Below the pieces are notes generated by a model that worked only from the letters and a program-made list of their open reading frames with translations, did no database searches and was not told the DNA's origin. A program made the position numbers and the translations under genes. A DNA stretch of 64,000 nt from Mucilaginibacter jinjuensis (lineage in GTDB: Bacteria > Bacteroidota > Bacteroidia > Sphingobacteriales > Sphingobacteriaceae). This document shows, piece after piece, positions 35,564-45,959 of this stretch. How positions within the stretch are numbered: the first letter of the stretch is position 1; each line of letters begins with the position of its first letter. The stretch lies in contig NZ_CP117167.1 of the NCBI RefSeq assembly GCF_028596025.1, positions 1,674,001 to 1,738,000 on the forward strand, given 5' to 3'.

Positions 35564-36799
35564 ATGAAATTAGTGCTATCACACCTTACAGGTAATGCTA
35601 ACGTAAAAAATGCAGCTTATGGCTTTGCTAAACGTGGCATATTATCTGAATACCATGTAAGCCTGGCTGCTTTCCCTGATAGTTTATTATACTCTATGGG
35701 CTCTGTACGTATGTTGTCAGAAATCCGTAGGCGTTTACACGACCCTATATTAGAAAGCTGTACGAAAATGTGGCCCTGGTTTGAATTAGGACGAATAATC
35801 TCTTTAAAAGCGGGTATTAAGTCACTTACTCAACCTCCAAAATCACTTTTTAATATACATAGCGTTGTCAAGAATTTTGATGCTCATGTTGCCTCACAAT
35901 TAACCCGGTCCGTTAAGAATGGAGCAAATGCTGTATACGGATATGAAGACACGGTCTTGTTTACGTTTAGAAGAGCCGAACAATTGGGAATGAGAAAACT
36001 GTATGATTTGCCAATAGGGTATTGGCGAAGCTCAATCAGGTTACTTGAAGGAGAAAAGGACCGGTGGCCTGACTGGGTATCAACATTAGGAGGATTGAAT
36101 GAGTCGGAAGAAAAGTTGGAGCGTAAAGAAGAGGAAATAGCTTTAGCCGATAAAATATTTGTCGCAAGTACCTTTACTGCAAAAACACTTAAAGATTATC
36201 CTGGGAAACTGCCTTCGTATGAGGTTATTCCTTATGGTTTTCCACAAGTAAGCCGGGAACGTGAATACAGTAATTCTATTAACGGCCCATTGAAAATACT
36301 TTTTGTAGGTAGCCTTTCCCAGCGAAAGGGTATAGCCGATTTATTTGCAGCTGTTGATAATATTGGAAAAGCGGTTGAATTAACAATTGTAGGGAGTAAA
36401 AAACATGAAGATTGTGCCCCGTTAAATTTAGCGTTAAGTAAACACAGATGGATTTCAAGTATGTCACATGAGGGGGTATTGGAATTAATGAGAAAACACG
36501 ATGTACTCGTATTCCCTTCTTTATTTGAAGGTTTTGGCTTAGTAATTACTGAAGCTATGTCACAAGGTACTCCTGTAATTACAACAGACCGGACTATAGG
36601 GTTAGATTTCATCAAAGACGGGAACAACGGATGGTTAATTCAAGCAGGGTCAACCAGGGCTCTTCAAGATGGGATTGAAAAGCTATTGGACGACCGGAAA
36701 TCTATTGCAGAAGTGGGTTTCAAAGCCATGGAAACCGCCCGTCAAAGACCTTGGAGTGTATACTCTGAAAGTATTGCAGAAGCGGTTAGTTTAATATAA
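35564..36799 (+). CDS. Family 4 glycosyltransferase
   Basis: 411 residues. The C-terminal domain has LKILFVGSLSQRKGI, then the donor-binding E-x7-E segment SLFEGFGLVITEAMSQGTPVITT. An internal segment LERKEEEIALADKIFVASTFT is typical of this GT4 group. The enzyme adds a sugar to the lipid-linked chain on the cytosolic side; the donor is unknown. Confidence 0.89.
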   Translation: MKLVLSHLTGNANVKNAAYGFAKRGILSEYHVSLAAFPDSLLYSMGSVRMLSEIRRRLHDPILESCTKMWPWFELGRIISLKAGIKSLTQPPKSLFNIHSVVKNFDAHVASQLTRSVKNGANAVYGYEDTVLFTFRRAEQLGMRKLYDLPIGYWRSSIRLLEGEKDRWPDWVSTLGGLNESEEKLERKEEEIALADKIFVASTFTAKTLKDYPGKLPSYEVIPYGFPQVSREREYSNSINGPLKILFVGSLSQRKGIADLFAAVDNIGKAVELTIVGSKKHEDCAPLNLALSKHRWISSMSHEGVLELMRKHDVLVFPSLFEGFGLVITEAMSQGTPVITTDRTIGLDFIKDGNNGWLIQAGSTRALQDGIEKLLDDRKSIAEVGFKAMETARQRPWSVYSESIAEAVSLI

Positions 36800-36830
36800 T
36801 TATAATCCCTGATGTGTATTATACTTGGAT

Positions 36831-37997
36831 ATGAAAGACGTAATATTTATTAACTCACACCCGATTCAGTATTTTGCCCCTTTATACAAATACCTGAATC
36901 AGCATGGTGTTAAAACTGCTGCTTGGTATGGTTCTGATGAATCGATAAAAGGTGGGTTAGACAAACAATTCGGTGTTGAAATTAAATGGGATGTTCCTTT
37001 GTTAGAAGGGTATGAATATCGATTTTTTAAAAATAACTCATGGAAGCCGTCTCATTTTAATGGTTTTTTTGGATTGCTAAGCTTCGAAATGGTTAAAGCT
37101 ATTTTTAAAGCGCCTAAGTCTGTAGTTATTGTTCATGGATACCACTATGCAACACATCTTTTGATATTATTGCTTGCCGGATTAAGGGGGCATACAGTTT
37201 GTTTACGTAATGAAACTCCATACAGTCATGAACGAGGTAAAGCAAATTGGAAGCAAAAACTAAAATATTTTTTTCTTAAAAATATTCTGTTCCCGAGAGC
37301 TGACGTTTTCCTGTATATAGGTGAGCAAAACAGGCTTTTCTATAAAAGTTATAATATTGATGATTCCAAATTGATTTATTGCCCGTACGCTGTAGACAAT
37401 GATCGTTTTGCGAGCGAGTTTACACGTTTAAGGGGCTCGGTAGTGGACATCAGGAAAAAAATGGGTATAGGTGCTGATGATAAGGTTATTTTATATTCGG
37501 GAAAATATATCGATAAAAAAAGACCGATGGATCTTTTAAAGGCATTTAAAAATATTGCTAAAAAGGATTGTTGGCTGATAATGGTTGGCGAAGGCCAGTT
37601 ACGTGGAAAGTTAGAGCAGTTCGTAACGGATTACGACTTAAAGAATGTAATTTTAACCGGATTTGTAAATCAATCACAAATTTCAGAATATTATGCCATT
37701 GCGGACGTATTTGTAATGTGCTCGGGAGTGGGTGAAACATGGGGCCTTTCTGTTAATGAAGCAATGAATTTTAATATGCCTATTATTTTATCTGATTTGA
37801 CTGGTAGTTCGAGCGATTTGGTTAAAGACAGTATAAATGGCTATAAATTTAAAACCGGGGATGAGGAAGAATTAGCGAGACGACTTGATGACGTATTGTA
37901 TGAAAACAAACTTACTCGGACGTTAAGCTCCAAGGATGTCATTAATAAGTACAGTTATGCAATCATTGCCGAAAATCTTAGTTTATTGACTAAATAA
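36831..37997 (+). CDS. Family 4 glycosyltransferase
   Basis: 388 residues from ATG 36831 (MKDVIFINSHPIQYFAPLY). A TTG two codons earlier (36825) is possible but unlikely. GT-B fold, with VILYSGKYIDKKRPMDLLKAF and GVGETWGLSVNEAMNFNMPIILSD as the donor site. It follows the previous GT4 gene after 31 bases, in the same operon. Confidence 0.88.
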   Translation: MKDVIFINSHPIQYFAPLYKYLNQHGVKTAAWYGSDESIKGGLDKQFGVEIKWDVPLLEGYEYRFFKNNSWKPSHFNGFFGLLSFEMVKAIFKAPKSVVIVHGYHYATHLLILLLAGLRGHTVCLRNETPYSHERGKANWKQKLKYFFLKNILFPRADVFLYIGEQNRLFYKSYNIDDSKLIYCPYAVDNDRFASEFTRLRGSVVDIRKKMGIGADDKVILYSGKYIDKKRPMDLLKAFKNIAKKDCWLIMVGEGQLRGKLEQFVTDYDLKNVILTGFVNQSQISEYYAIADVFVMCSGVGETWGLSVNEAMNFNMPIILSDLTGSSSDLVKDSINGYKFKTGDEEELARRLDDVLYENKLTRTLSSKDVINKYSYAIIAENLSLLTK

Positions 37998-38168
37998 TTA
38001 TAGGTACAGTAAATATAGTTTTGTTTACTTTGCTCAGTGTATCAGTCGAAAATATACTGTCCATAGGTATTGTCTGAACAAATTGTGAAATGGTTATAGC
38101 TATAAGAAAACAGCGAATAATTCAATTAATTCGGTATTAACAAATCAATTGGGCTTCAAATTTAAGGC

Positions 38169-39491
38169 ATGCAACTTAATATTCGTCAAAATAAAATTTC
38201 TACAGATACAGGGACCGTAAAAAAGGTAAAGCAATTTATTTGGGTGTATTTTTACTTATTAATATTCGAGGGGGCTTTGCGTAAATGGGTCTTACCAGGT
38301 TTGGCTACACCTTTGTTGTTAGTAAGGGAACCTATCGTTCTTTGGTTAATTATTACCGCATGGCGCAATAAACTTGTTCCATTTAGTCCATTCCTATTTA
38401 TATCGGTTTCTGTTGGAACAATTGGGATTTTTACGGCTATACTTTTTGGACATGGGAATGCCTGGGTAGCGTTATACGGTGCCCGAATTTGGTTGATGCA
38501 TTATCCTTTAATATTTGTTATTGGATCCGTATTTACCAGAGACGATATTTTAAAAATGGCCAGAGTTGTGATGTTTATTTCTATACCTATGGCTATATTA
38601 ATTGCGGCTCAGTTTTACAGCCCACAAACAGCTTGGATTAATCGCGGTGTTGGTGGAGATGAATCGGGCGGAGGATTTTCAGGTGCTTTAGGTTTTTTTA
38701 GGCCCCCCGCCACTTTTTCCTTTACAAATGGAACAAGCTCATTTTTTGGTTTTCTTGCGCCTTTCGTTTTTTGGTTTTGGATATATCCTAAAACAATTAA
38801 TAGGGTGGTATTAATTGGGGCTACAATAGCGTTGATGATTTCAATACCACTTTCAATTAGTCGGACATTGCTGTTCGAGGTTGTTGTAACATTTGCGTTT
38901 ACTGTTCTTGCGTTATCCAGTAAACCACAATTTATCGGAAAAATTGTAGGGTCGGTAGCTGTAGTTTTAATCTCTCTGGTAATTCTTAATAATTTTGATT
39001 TCTTTCAAACTGCTACAGAGGCGTTTACGGCTCGCTTCGAAGGTGCTAATGAGGTTGAAGGTGGTTTAAATGGAGTTGTTGGAAATCGGTATTTTGGGCA
39101 CATGATTGAAGCATTTACCGGGGCCGGGGCGCTGCCTTTTTGGGGATATGGGTTTGGTTCAGGTACGCAGGTCGGATTTAAGATATTAGGAGTAACTAAG
39201 GCATTATTTGACATCGAAGATGAATTTACCAGGATAATGGGTGAGCTCGGATTCGGATTAGGACTTATCGCCATTTTTACAAGACTTGGCCTTTGTGTAC
39301 AATATTTCTTTCAAGGTTTTTCACGATTGAAGACCGGAGATTTATTACCATGGCTATTGTTAAGCTTTGCCTTGTTAGTTGTTCCACAAGGCCAATGGGC
39401 GCAACCAACCGCATTGGGATTCGGGGTGTTAATCGCAGGACTTACCATGGCATCGCTTAATACAAAAAAGCAGGTGGAACAAACAAGTTAG
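38169..39491 (+). CDS. Wzy-like polymerase / O-antigen ligase-type membrane protein
   Basis: 440 residues with about 10-11 hydrophobic helices and a large non-hydrophobic loop near 270-330 (TARFEGANEVEGGLNGVVGNRYFGHMIEAF), a layout typical of Wzy polymerases and WaaL ligases. The N-terminal block EGALRKWVLPGLATPLLLVREP is shared with Bacteroidota exopolysaccharide polymerase candidates. It likely joins repeat units in the periplasm. As the only such protein in the locus, the polymerase role is preferred over ligase. Confidence 0.8.
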   Translation: MQLNIRQNKISTDTGTVKKVKQFIWVYFYLLIFEGALRKWVLPGLATPLLLVREPIVLWLIITAWRNKLVPFSPFLFISVSVGTIGIFTAILFGHGNAWVALYGARIWLMHYPLIFVIGSVFTRDDILKMARVVMFISIPMAILIAAQFYSPQTAWINRGVGGDESGGGFSGALGFFRPPATFSFTNGTSSFFGFLAPFVFWFWIYPKTINRVVLIGATIALMISIPLSISRTLLFEVVVTFAFTVLALSSKPQFIGKIVGSVAVVLISLVILNNFDFFQTATEAFTARFEGANEVEGGLNGVVGNRYFGHMIEAFTGAGALPFWGYGFGSGTQVGFKILGVTKALFDIEDEFTRIMGELGFGLGLIAIFTRLGLCVQYFFQGFSRLKTGDLLPWLLLSFALLVVPQGQWAQPTALGFGVLIAGLTMASLNTKKQVEQTS

Positions 39492-39689
39492 GCTAACCAT
39501 GATACCGAGTTACATTAAAAACCAGGACAGCGTGATAGGAAACGATATGGATACTGATAGGGTTGTTTGTTTCGTATAGCATCTTTTTCTGATGTACTTG
39601 TTAAGTCATTTGAAGCTGACCTGCTGTGTTTTTAAGAAAATTCTAAGGTTAAATATGGTTCATAAAGAATCAATAAGTAGAATATAGGT

Positions 39690-40850
39690 ATGCACATCGT
39701 TTTCCTTACACACCCAACTTTTCTCGGCTCGCAAAGTATGCCTCGGTTTGCCAAAATGTTAGTAGATGGGATGACGCAGGCTGGCCATAAGGTAGAGGTC
39801 TGGGCACCCCAACCCAAGGTTTATGATTTGCCCTTACCTAGTTCTCTAAAAAAATGGGCGGGTTATATCGATCAATATATCATCTTTCCGGCTTGGATGA
39901 AAAAGACCATTAAAAATTATGACGCTGATACTTTGTTCGTTTTTACTGATCATGCTTTAGGCCCATGGGTGCCATTGGCTGCAAACAGGCCTCACGTAAT
40001 TCATTGTCACGACTTTTTGGCGCAGCGGTCTGCACAGGGTGAGATAGCGGAAAATCCGACAAGTTACACAGGTAAAAAGTACCAGTCTTACATTAAACAA
40101 GGTTATAAAGCGGGTAAGAACTTTATTTCAGTTTCCAGGAAAACACAGGAGGATTTACATCGTTTCTTAGGGTTTGTGCCCGCGGTTTCAGAGGTTGTTT
40201 ATAATGGTTTAAATACTTTTTTTAAACCCGCAAATATATCTGAGGCGCGCGCAGTAATTGGAAATGAAATAGGAGTAACCCTCACCAATGGCTATTTGCT
40301 GCACGTTGGAGGTAACCAATGGTATAAAAATCGGATCGGTGTTATAGAAATATACGATGCCTGGCGTAAAAATAGCAATAACAATTTACCACTCGTTATG
40401 ATAGGCGCACCCGCTAATGGTAAATTAAAAGAGTGTTATAATGCATCTCCTTATTCTGAAGATATCTATTTGTTAACAGGCAAAGATGACAGTTTTGTAA
40501 AGCAGGCTTATATTGGAGCATCGGTGTTTTTATTTCCCTCATTGGCAGAGGGTTTCGGCTGGCCCATTGCAGAAGCCATGGCATCGGGTATACCCACTAT
40601 TACAACCAGCGAGGGGCCAATGAATGAGGTGGGTGGCGACGCTGCATTTTATATTTCAAGGCGACCTTTGACTAATTCGGGTGCATGGGCCGAGGATGCT
40701 TCTTCTATATTAAGCGATGTAATATCACTTAATGAAGCAGGCCGAGAAAATGCGATAGATGCGGGGTTGGAACATGTAAAGCAATTTGATATGAAAATCG
40801 CTATTCGCCAAATCGAAGGTATTTATCAAGATGTTCTTGGCAGAGGCTAA
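39690..40850 (+). CDS. Family 4 glycosyltransferase
   Basis: 386 residues. N-terminal HIVFLTHPTFLGSQSMPRFAKMLVDGM; C-terminal donor site SLAEGFGWPIAEAMASGIPTITTSEGPMNEVGGDAA, the E-x7-E of GT4. The FISVSRKTQEDLHRFLG segment sits at the domain boundary. It begins after a 198-base gap with no recognisable promoter consensus. Confidence 0.9.
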   Translation: MHIVFLTHPTFLGSQSMPRFAKMLVDGMTQAGHKVEVWAPQPKVYDLPLPSSLKKWAGYIDQYIIFPAWMKKTIKNYDADTLFVFTDHALGPWVPLAANRPHVIHCHDFLAQRSAQGEIAENPTSYTGKKYQSYIKQGYKAGKNFISVSRKTQEDLHRFLGFVPAVSEVVYNGLNTFFKPANISEARAVIGNEIGVTLTNGYLLHVGGNQWYKNRIGVIEIYDAWRKNSNNNLPLVMIGAPANGKLKECYNASPYSEDIYLLTGKDDSFVKQAYIGASVFLFPSLAEGFGWPIAEAMASGIPTITTSEGPMNEVGGDAAFYISRRPLTNSGAWAEDASSILSDVISLNEAGRENAIDAGLEHVKQFDMKIAIRQIEGIYQDVLGRG

Positions 40851-40888
40851 AAATAAGCTATTATCAATATTATCAATCTCCGTTAATC

Positions 40889-42025
40889 ATGAAAATTCTT
40901 TTTATAGTTCCTTCTTACAAGCCCGCTTATGTTTACGGCGGACCAATTGAATCTGTAGCAAAACTTTGCGAAGGGATTGTTAAAGCGGGACACGAGGTTG
41001 AAGTATACACTACCGCAGCAAACGGAAAAACCGAATTGGATGTAACCTTAGGCAAAAAAATAGGTGTCGATGGCGTTAAGGTGACTTACTTTAAACGTAT
41101 TACCAAAGATCATACGCATATTTCACCAGCACTATGGCAGCATTTAGCCCGTACAGTTAAACAATATGATATTGTTCATATTCAATCATGGTGGAGTCCT
41201 TTGGTTATAGTAGCGGCTTATATTTGTTATCACAAGAACGTAAAGCTTATAGTTTCACCTCGGGGTATGTTAAGCAATTACATCATTAATTCTGGAAAAA
41301 GTAAAGCAAAAAAAATTATTCATAAAGTCGCTGGAAAGTTTATTTTGAGCAAGGCGATCTTTCACGCCACATCTGATGCCGAATATAAGGAATGCATAGA
41401 CTTGATACCCGGTTGGAAAGGATTTATGCTTCCTAACATACTTTCTCTACCACCCGTACCGGTAAATGAATATAAAAATGATGTATTCACATTGATTTTT
41501 ATGTCCCGTATCCATCCTAAAAAAGGATTGGAAATTTTGTTTGACGCTATCAGTCAGCTAAAGGATCCGGTAAAACTTAAAATCGCAGGCTCGGGTGAAG
41601 AAAGTTATATTGATGAACTGAAAAGTTTAGCTAAAAGACTTAATATATCTTCCAAGGTTGAATGGCTGGGGTGGAAAAGCAGGGAAGAAAAATTTATTGA
41701 ATTGATACATGCTGATTTATTTACGCTGATCTCATTTAACGAAAATTTTGCGAACGTAGTTATAGAATCTCTTCATGTGGGCACACCGGTACTAGTATCT
41801 GAAAATGTGGCACTGTCTGATTTTGTGAAAGCCAAAGATATGGGGTGGGTAACAACGTTAGATGTTAATAATGTAGTTGCACAATTGAGTAATGCCATAA
41901 ACAATAAAGCAAAACGATTGCAAATACGGCAAACCGGCAATTTGATTATAGAAAACAATTTTGCAGCTGAAAAGCTAATTGCCGACTATATCAACGAATA
42001 TGCTATTTGCTTATCAAAAAATTAA
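40889..42025 (+). CDS. Family 4 glycosyltransferase
   Basis: 378 residues. Opening KILFIVPSYKPAYVYGGPIESVAKLCEGIVKAGHEVEVYTT, with the acceptor-domain GGP motif; VSPRGMLSNY; donor site NENFANVVIESLHVGTPVLVSENVALSD. A cytosolic enzyme of glycan assembly, 38 bases after the previous GT4 gene. Confidence 0.9.
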   Translation: MKILFIVPSYKPAYVYGGPIESVAKLCEGIVKAGHEVEVYTTAANGKTELDVTLGKKIGVDGVKVTYFKRITKDHTHISPALWQHLARTVKQYDIVHIQSWWSPLVIVAAYICYHKNVKLIVSPRGMLSNYIINSGKSKAKKIIHKVAGKFILSKAIFHATSDAEYKECIDLIPGWKGFMLPNILSLPPVPVNEYKNDVFTLIFMSRIHPKKGLEILFDAISQLKDPVKLKIAGSGEESYIDELKSLAKRLNISSKVEWLGWKSREEKFIELIHADLFTLISFNENFANVVIESLHVGTPVLVSENVALSDFVKAKDMGWVTTLDVNNVVAQLSNAINNKAKRLQIRQTGNLIIENNFAAEKLIADYINEYAICLSKN

Positions 42026-42124
42026 TATCTTGTAAATATTATAACGCAGTAATCATAGCTGTTTAGTATTTATAACTAATGGCTTTTTTAATTGAAATAT
42101 TTATAATTAATGAAACGTAATAAT

Positions 42125-42132
42125 TATCTTTG
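42125..42132 (+). promoter_or_regulatory. -7 element TATCTTTG, six bases before an ATG
   Basis: Exact TAnnTTTG match ending 6 bases before ATG 42139, so a transcript starting here would be leaderless. No -33 TTTG at 17-23 bases; the nearest TTG is 30 bases away. Confidence 0.38.
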
Positions 42133-42138
42133 GTGGGA

Positions 42139-42927
42139 ATGGAAACCGTAAAGCAGCAAGTTTTACAGGCGCTCATACTAACCAAAAATGAAGAGCCCAA
42201 TATTAAGAGAGTTTTGGATAAGCTCACTTGGATTGATCATATTTTGGTGATAGACAGTTACAGTGACGATCAAACCATTTCCATATTAAAATCTTATCCA
42301 AACGTGCAGATTGAATATCGCAAGTTTGATACGTTTGCTCAGCAATGTAATTTCGGTCTTGGTTTAATTAATAGCGAATGGGTTTTAAGCCTTGATGCCG
42401 ATTACGTGTTAACGGATGAATTTATTGAAGAAACTAAGCAGTTTGTGGCTACAGATACCAATAAGGTTGCTTATAATACCCGGTTCGAATTTTTGATCTA
42501 TGGTAAAAAATTATTAAGTAACAATACTACCCCACGGCCGGTACTTTTTAAAAAGCAACATGGCAGTTATTTCGATGATGGGCATGCACACCGGCTGGAG
42601 ATACAAGGTGAAATTGGAGATTATAAAGGCAAAATACTGCATGATGATAGAAAGTCATTAAGCAGGTGGCTTAGCAACCAGGATGGTTATTCGATTAGGG
42701 AATGTGATAAATTGCTGAATCTGGATACTAACGGCGGCAATTCGTTGATCAACAGGTTTAGGAGGACTAAAGTGCTGGCACCATTTTTTGTATTCTTTTA
42801 TTGCCTTTTTGTTAAAGGGCTTATTTTTAATGGTTGGGCAGGCTGGTATTATACCCTGCAGCGTACCATGGTAGAAATGCTTTTTGCCTTGCGACTAATG
42901 GAAGCAGAAGACCTCAAAAATACATAA
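42139..42927 (+). CDS. Family 2 glycosyltransferase, WaaE/KdtX-like
   Basis: 262 residues from ATG 42139 (METVKQQVLQALILTKNEEPNIKRVL). TTG and GTG codons just upstream lie in the promoter element. The GT-A motif SLDADYVL holds the catalytic-site aspartates. The central RFEFLIYGKKL and HDDRKSLSRWLSNQ match the WaaE/KdtX group that adds glucose or similar residues to glycans. It ends with a hydrophobic C-terminal helix (APFFVFFYCLFVKGLIF). Confidence 0.86.
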   Translation: METVKQQVLQALILTKNEEPNIKRVLDKLTWIDHILVIDSYSDDQTISILKSYPNVQIEYRKFDTFAQQCNFGLGLINSEWVLSLDADYVLTDEFIEETKQFVATDTNKVAYNTRFEFLIYGKKLLSNNTTPRPVLFKKQHGSYFDDGHAHRLEIQGEIGDYKGKILHDDRKSLSRWLSNQDGYSIRECDKLLNLDTNGGNSLINRFRRTKVLAPFFVFFYCLFVKGLIFNGWAGWYYTLQRTMVEMLFALRLMEAEDLKNT

Positions 42928-42947
42928 ATTTCCGTGTAGTAAAACGA

Positions 42948-43514
42948 ATGAGCTCAATAGAATTAACATCACGCGTACAACTCGGTAACTTTACAGGTAA
43001 AGGCTTCAACCGTGGAGCGAGCAAGGCTAAAGAAACGGTTTGGTATTTATTAAAGATGCTGTTTTTTTTAAGTGCTTTCCCTTACCCCAGTTCTTTTAAA
43101 GTAAAATTGTTACGATTATTTGGGGCAAAGGTGGGTAAAGGGTTGGTAATTAAACCACGCGTAAATATTCACTTTCCGTGGAAACTTAATATTGGGAATG
43201 ATGTTTGGATTGGTGAAGAAGCGATGTTGCTTAATTTCGAATTATTAACTATCGGCAATGACGTATGCGTTTCGCAAAGGGCATTTCTTTGCGGGGGGAA
43301 TCATAATTACAAAGATCCAACTATGCCTTACCGTAATGGTACAATAACGTTAAAAGACGGTTCATGGGTTGGTGCAAGTTGTTTTATTGCACCTGGAGTT
43401 ACTATTGGAGTAGATACAGTAGTTTCAGCAGGGTCTGTTATTACATCCGATTTGAATTCTAATAGTATTTATAAGGGTAATCCGGCAGTATTTATTAAAG
43501 AACGATGGGCATAA
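42948..43514 (+). CDS. WcaF-like hexapeptide acetyltransferase
   Basis: 188 residues from ATG 42948; an open frame continues 38 codons upstream but overlaps the GT2 gene, so the internal start is preferred. Left-handed beta-helix repeats (LNIGNDVWIGEEAMLLNF, TIGNDVCVSQRAFLCGGNHNY, GSWVGASCFIAPGVTIG, VVSAGSVIT) with the catalytic His in GGNHNYKD. It acetylates a sugar of the polysaccharide. It overlaps the next gene by 10 bases, a coupled pair as in colanic-acid loci. Confidence 0.88.
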   Translation: MSSIELTSRVQLGNFTGKGFNRGASKAKETVWYLLKMLFFLSAFPYPSSFKVKLLRLFGAKVGKGLVIKPRVNIHFPWKLNIGNDVWIGEEAMLLNFELLTIGNDVCVSQRAFLCGGNHNYKDPTMPYRNGTITLKDGSWVGASCFIAPGVTIGVDTVVSAGSVITSDLNSNSIYKGNPAVFIKERWA

Positions 43515-44773
43515 AAAAAGTTCTGTTAATAGGTCATAATTTTTCACCTGAACCTACTGGTATTGGTAAGTATAACGGTGAGATGATAGCCTGGCTGGCA
43601 TCTCATGGCTATGATTGTACAGTAGTAACCACATTTCCGTACTACCCGCAGTGGAAAGTGCAGGCCCCGTACCATAATAAATGGTGGTGGTATAAAAAGG
43701 AGATTTTAAAAGAACCGGGTAAGACCGATGTTACCATTTATCGTTGCCCGTCTTACACACCTGCTGATCCGACAGGCAAAAAAAGAATGATTCAGGATAT
43801 GTCATTTTGGAGTTCCAAAATATGGCAGATTTTGAAACTGGTTGCATTGAGAAAGAAATTCGATCTGATTATTACCGTTGCCCCGCCATTTCATCTTGCT
43901 TTTTTAGGTCTAATGGTTCGTAAGCTTACCGGTGGTAAGTTGATTTACCACGTTCAGGATCTGCAAATTGAGGCGGCACAGGATTTAAATATTCTGTCTA
44001 ACCAAACGATGTTTAGTCGTTTGTACAAGATGGAGAAAAATATTTTGGACGGTGCTGATTATGTAAGCAGTATATCTGACGGCATGATCAAAAAGATTGA
44101 AGAAAAGGTTGATAAGAAAGTGATATTTTTCCCTAACTGGGCCGATACCTCTTATTTTTATCCGCTTGACGACAGGCAAACATTGAAAACTAAGTGGGGG
44201 TTTTCAGCAGATGATGTTGTATATTTATACTCGGGTGCTATAGGTGAAAAGCAGGGGCTCGAAAATATTATTTTTGCTGCCGAACAAGTTCAGCATGATA
44301 ATCATATCAAATTCGTAATCTGCGGTTCGGGGCCATATAAAGAAAAACTGATTGAACTTGCCGAAGCAAGGGCATTAAAAAACGTCAGTTTTTTACCTGT
44401 TCAGGAAAAAGATGTGTTCAATAAATTTCTGAACATGGCCGATTTTCATCTTGTACTACAAAAGTCAAATGCCGGTGATCTGGTAATGCCCTCAAAGCTT
44501 ACAACAATACTGGCGGTTGGCGGCGTAAGCATTGTTACTGCAGCACAAGACACATCACTGCACAACGTTGTAGAGAAATATAATGTAGGTTATATTATAC
44601 CACCCGAGGATCATGTCGCTCTTGCCAATAAAATAACGGAAGTGAAAGCAGATTTAAATGTTGAACTTAAAAGGGCGAATTCGCGTCAGTATGCAATTCA
44701 GTATTTAAATATCGATCGTATTATGCAAAGTTTTATCGATAATGTATCTGTTACAGAAAAAGAAATTGCATAA
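43505..44773 (+). CDS. WcaI-like colanic-acid-type glycosyltransferase (GT4)
   Basis: 422 residues. N-terminal VLLIGHNFSPEPTGIGKYNGEMIAWLASHGYDCTVVTTFPYYPQW, IITVAPPFHLAFLG and LIYHVQDLQIEAAQDLNIL are diagnostic of WcaI. C-terminal GT4 donor region is present (VMPSKLTTILAVGGVSIVTA). The start ATG at 43505 overlaps the acetyltransferase stop. It adds a sugar, probably fucose, given the gmd/fcl genes that follow. Confidence 0.9.
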   Translation: MGIKKVLLIGHNFSPEPTGIGKYNGEMIAWLASHGYDCTVVTTFPYYPQWKVQAPYHNKWWWYKKEILKEPGKTDVTIYRCPSYTPADPTGKKRMIQDMSFWSSKIWQILKLVALRKKFDLIITVAPPFHLAFLGLMVRKLTGGKLIYHVQDLQIEAAQDLNILSNQTMFSRLYKMEKNILDGADYVSSISDGMIKKIEEKVDKKVIFFPNWADTSYFYPLDDRQTLKTKWGFSADDVVYLYSGAIGEKQGLENIIFAAEQVQHDNHIKFVICGSGPYKEKLIELAEARALKNVSFLPVQEKDVFNKFLNMADFHLVLQKSNAGDLVMPSKLTTILAVGGVSIVTAAQDTSLHNVVEKYNVGYIIPPEDHVALANKITEVKADLNVELKRANSRQYAIQYLNIDRIMQSFIDNVSVTEKEIA

Positions 44774-44837
44774 ATAGAATAAATTTGAACACAGAACATT
44801 TTACATGTTGCTGTTATAAAATATAGTCACCTTATAA

Positions 44838-45953
44838 ATGAAAAAAATAGCATTAATAACAGGAGTAACCGGCCAGGATGGTGCGTACCTGGCTGATTTA
44901 TTATTATCAAAAGGATACGAAGTGCATGGTATCAAACGCAGAAGTTCACTGTTTAACACAGACAGGATTGATCATTTGTACCAGGATCCGCATGAGTCGA
45001 ATAAAAACTTCTTCCTTCATTATGGTGACTTGTCAGATTCTACTAACATTATCCGTATAGTACAGCAAGTACAGCCTGATGAGATTTATAACCTCGGGGC
45101 AATGTCACACGTGCAGGTAAGTTTCGAAACTCCTGAATATACTGCTAATGCCGATGGTATTGGTACATTAAGAGTATTAGAAGCTGTACGTTTGTTAGGA
45201 TTAACAAAAAAGACCAAAATATACCAGGCTTCAACTTCCGAACTTTATGGTTTGGTACAAGCTGTTCCACAGTCAGAAACCACACCTTTTTATCCGCGCT
45301 CGCCTTATGCAGTAGCTAAATTATACGGTTACTGGATCACGGTTAACTACCGCGAAGCTTATGATATGTATGCTTGCAATGGTATATTGTTTAACCACGA
45401 AAGCCCGTTAAGAGGTGAAACCTTTGTAACACGCAAAATAACACGTGCCGTAGCTAAAATAGCTTTGAGCCTGCAAGATAAACTGTATTTGGGTAACCTT
45501 GACGCACAACGCGACTGGGGCCATGCTAAAGATTATGTTGAGGCAATGTACCTGATACTGCAACAAGAGAAACCAGAAGATTTTGTAATTGCTACCGGTA
45601 TTACCACTCACGTTCGCGACTTTGTACGTATGGCATTTGGTGAAGTAGGCATCGTAGTTGAATTTAAAGGCGAAGGTGTTGATGAAAAAGGTTATGTAGT
45701 AAGCTGCAGTAACCCAGACTATCAGGTTGAGATCGGTAAAGAAGTGGTAGCTGTTGATCCTAAGTATTTCAGACCTACTGAAGTTGATCTGTTAATTGGC
45801 GACCCAACAAAATGTAACGAAAAACTGGGTTGGAAACCTAAATACGATCTTAAAGCTTTAGTGAGCGAAATGGTAGTATCTGATGTTGAGCTATTCCAGC
45901 GCGAAAAATTATTAAAAGCCTCAGGCTACAGCATTAAAAACCAGTACGAATAA
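44838..45953 (+). CDS. gmd: GDP-mannose 4,6-dehydratase
   Basis: 371 residues, normal length. It converts GDP-mannose to GDP-4-keto-6-deoxymannose with NADP. Motifs: [40 protein letters not shown] and the [10 protein letters not shown] catalytic YxxxK, then [20 protein letters not shown]. Codon use is closer to highly expressed genes than in the glycosyltransferase block. 6 bases to fcl. Confidence 0.97.
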   Translation: MKKIALITGVTGQDGAYLADLLLSKGYEVHGIKRRSSLFNTDRIDHLYQDPHESNKNFFLHYGDLSDSTNIIRIVQQVQPDEIYNLGAMSHVQVSFETPEYTANADGIGTLRVLEAVRLLGLTKKTKIYQASTSELYGLVQAVPQSETTPFYPRSPYAVAKLYGYWITVNYREAYDMYACNGILFNHESPLRGETFVTRKITRAVAKIALSLQDKLYLGNLDAQRDWGHAKDYVEAMYLILQQEKPEDFVIATGITTHVRDFVRMAFGEVGIVVEFKGEGVDEKGYVVSCSNPDYQVEIGKEVVAVDPKYFRPTEVDLLIGDPTKCNEKLGWKPKYDLKALVSEMVVSDVELFQREKLLKASGYSIKNQYE

Positions 45954-45959
45954 GCATTT

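Noticed and set aside
36232..36627. Minus-strand open frame of 131 codons inside a GT4 gene
   Set aside because: Covers the donor-binding motif of the sense gene in antisense; not protein-like.
42834..42947. Longer N-terminus for the WcaF-like gene
   Set aside because: The 38 extra codons overlap the GT2 gene in another frame and have no WcaF similarity.
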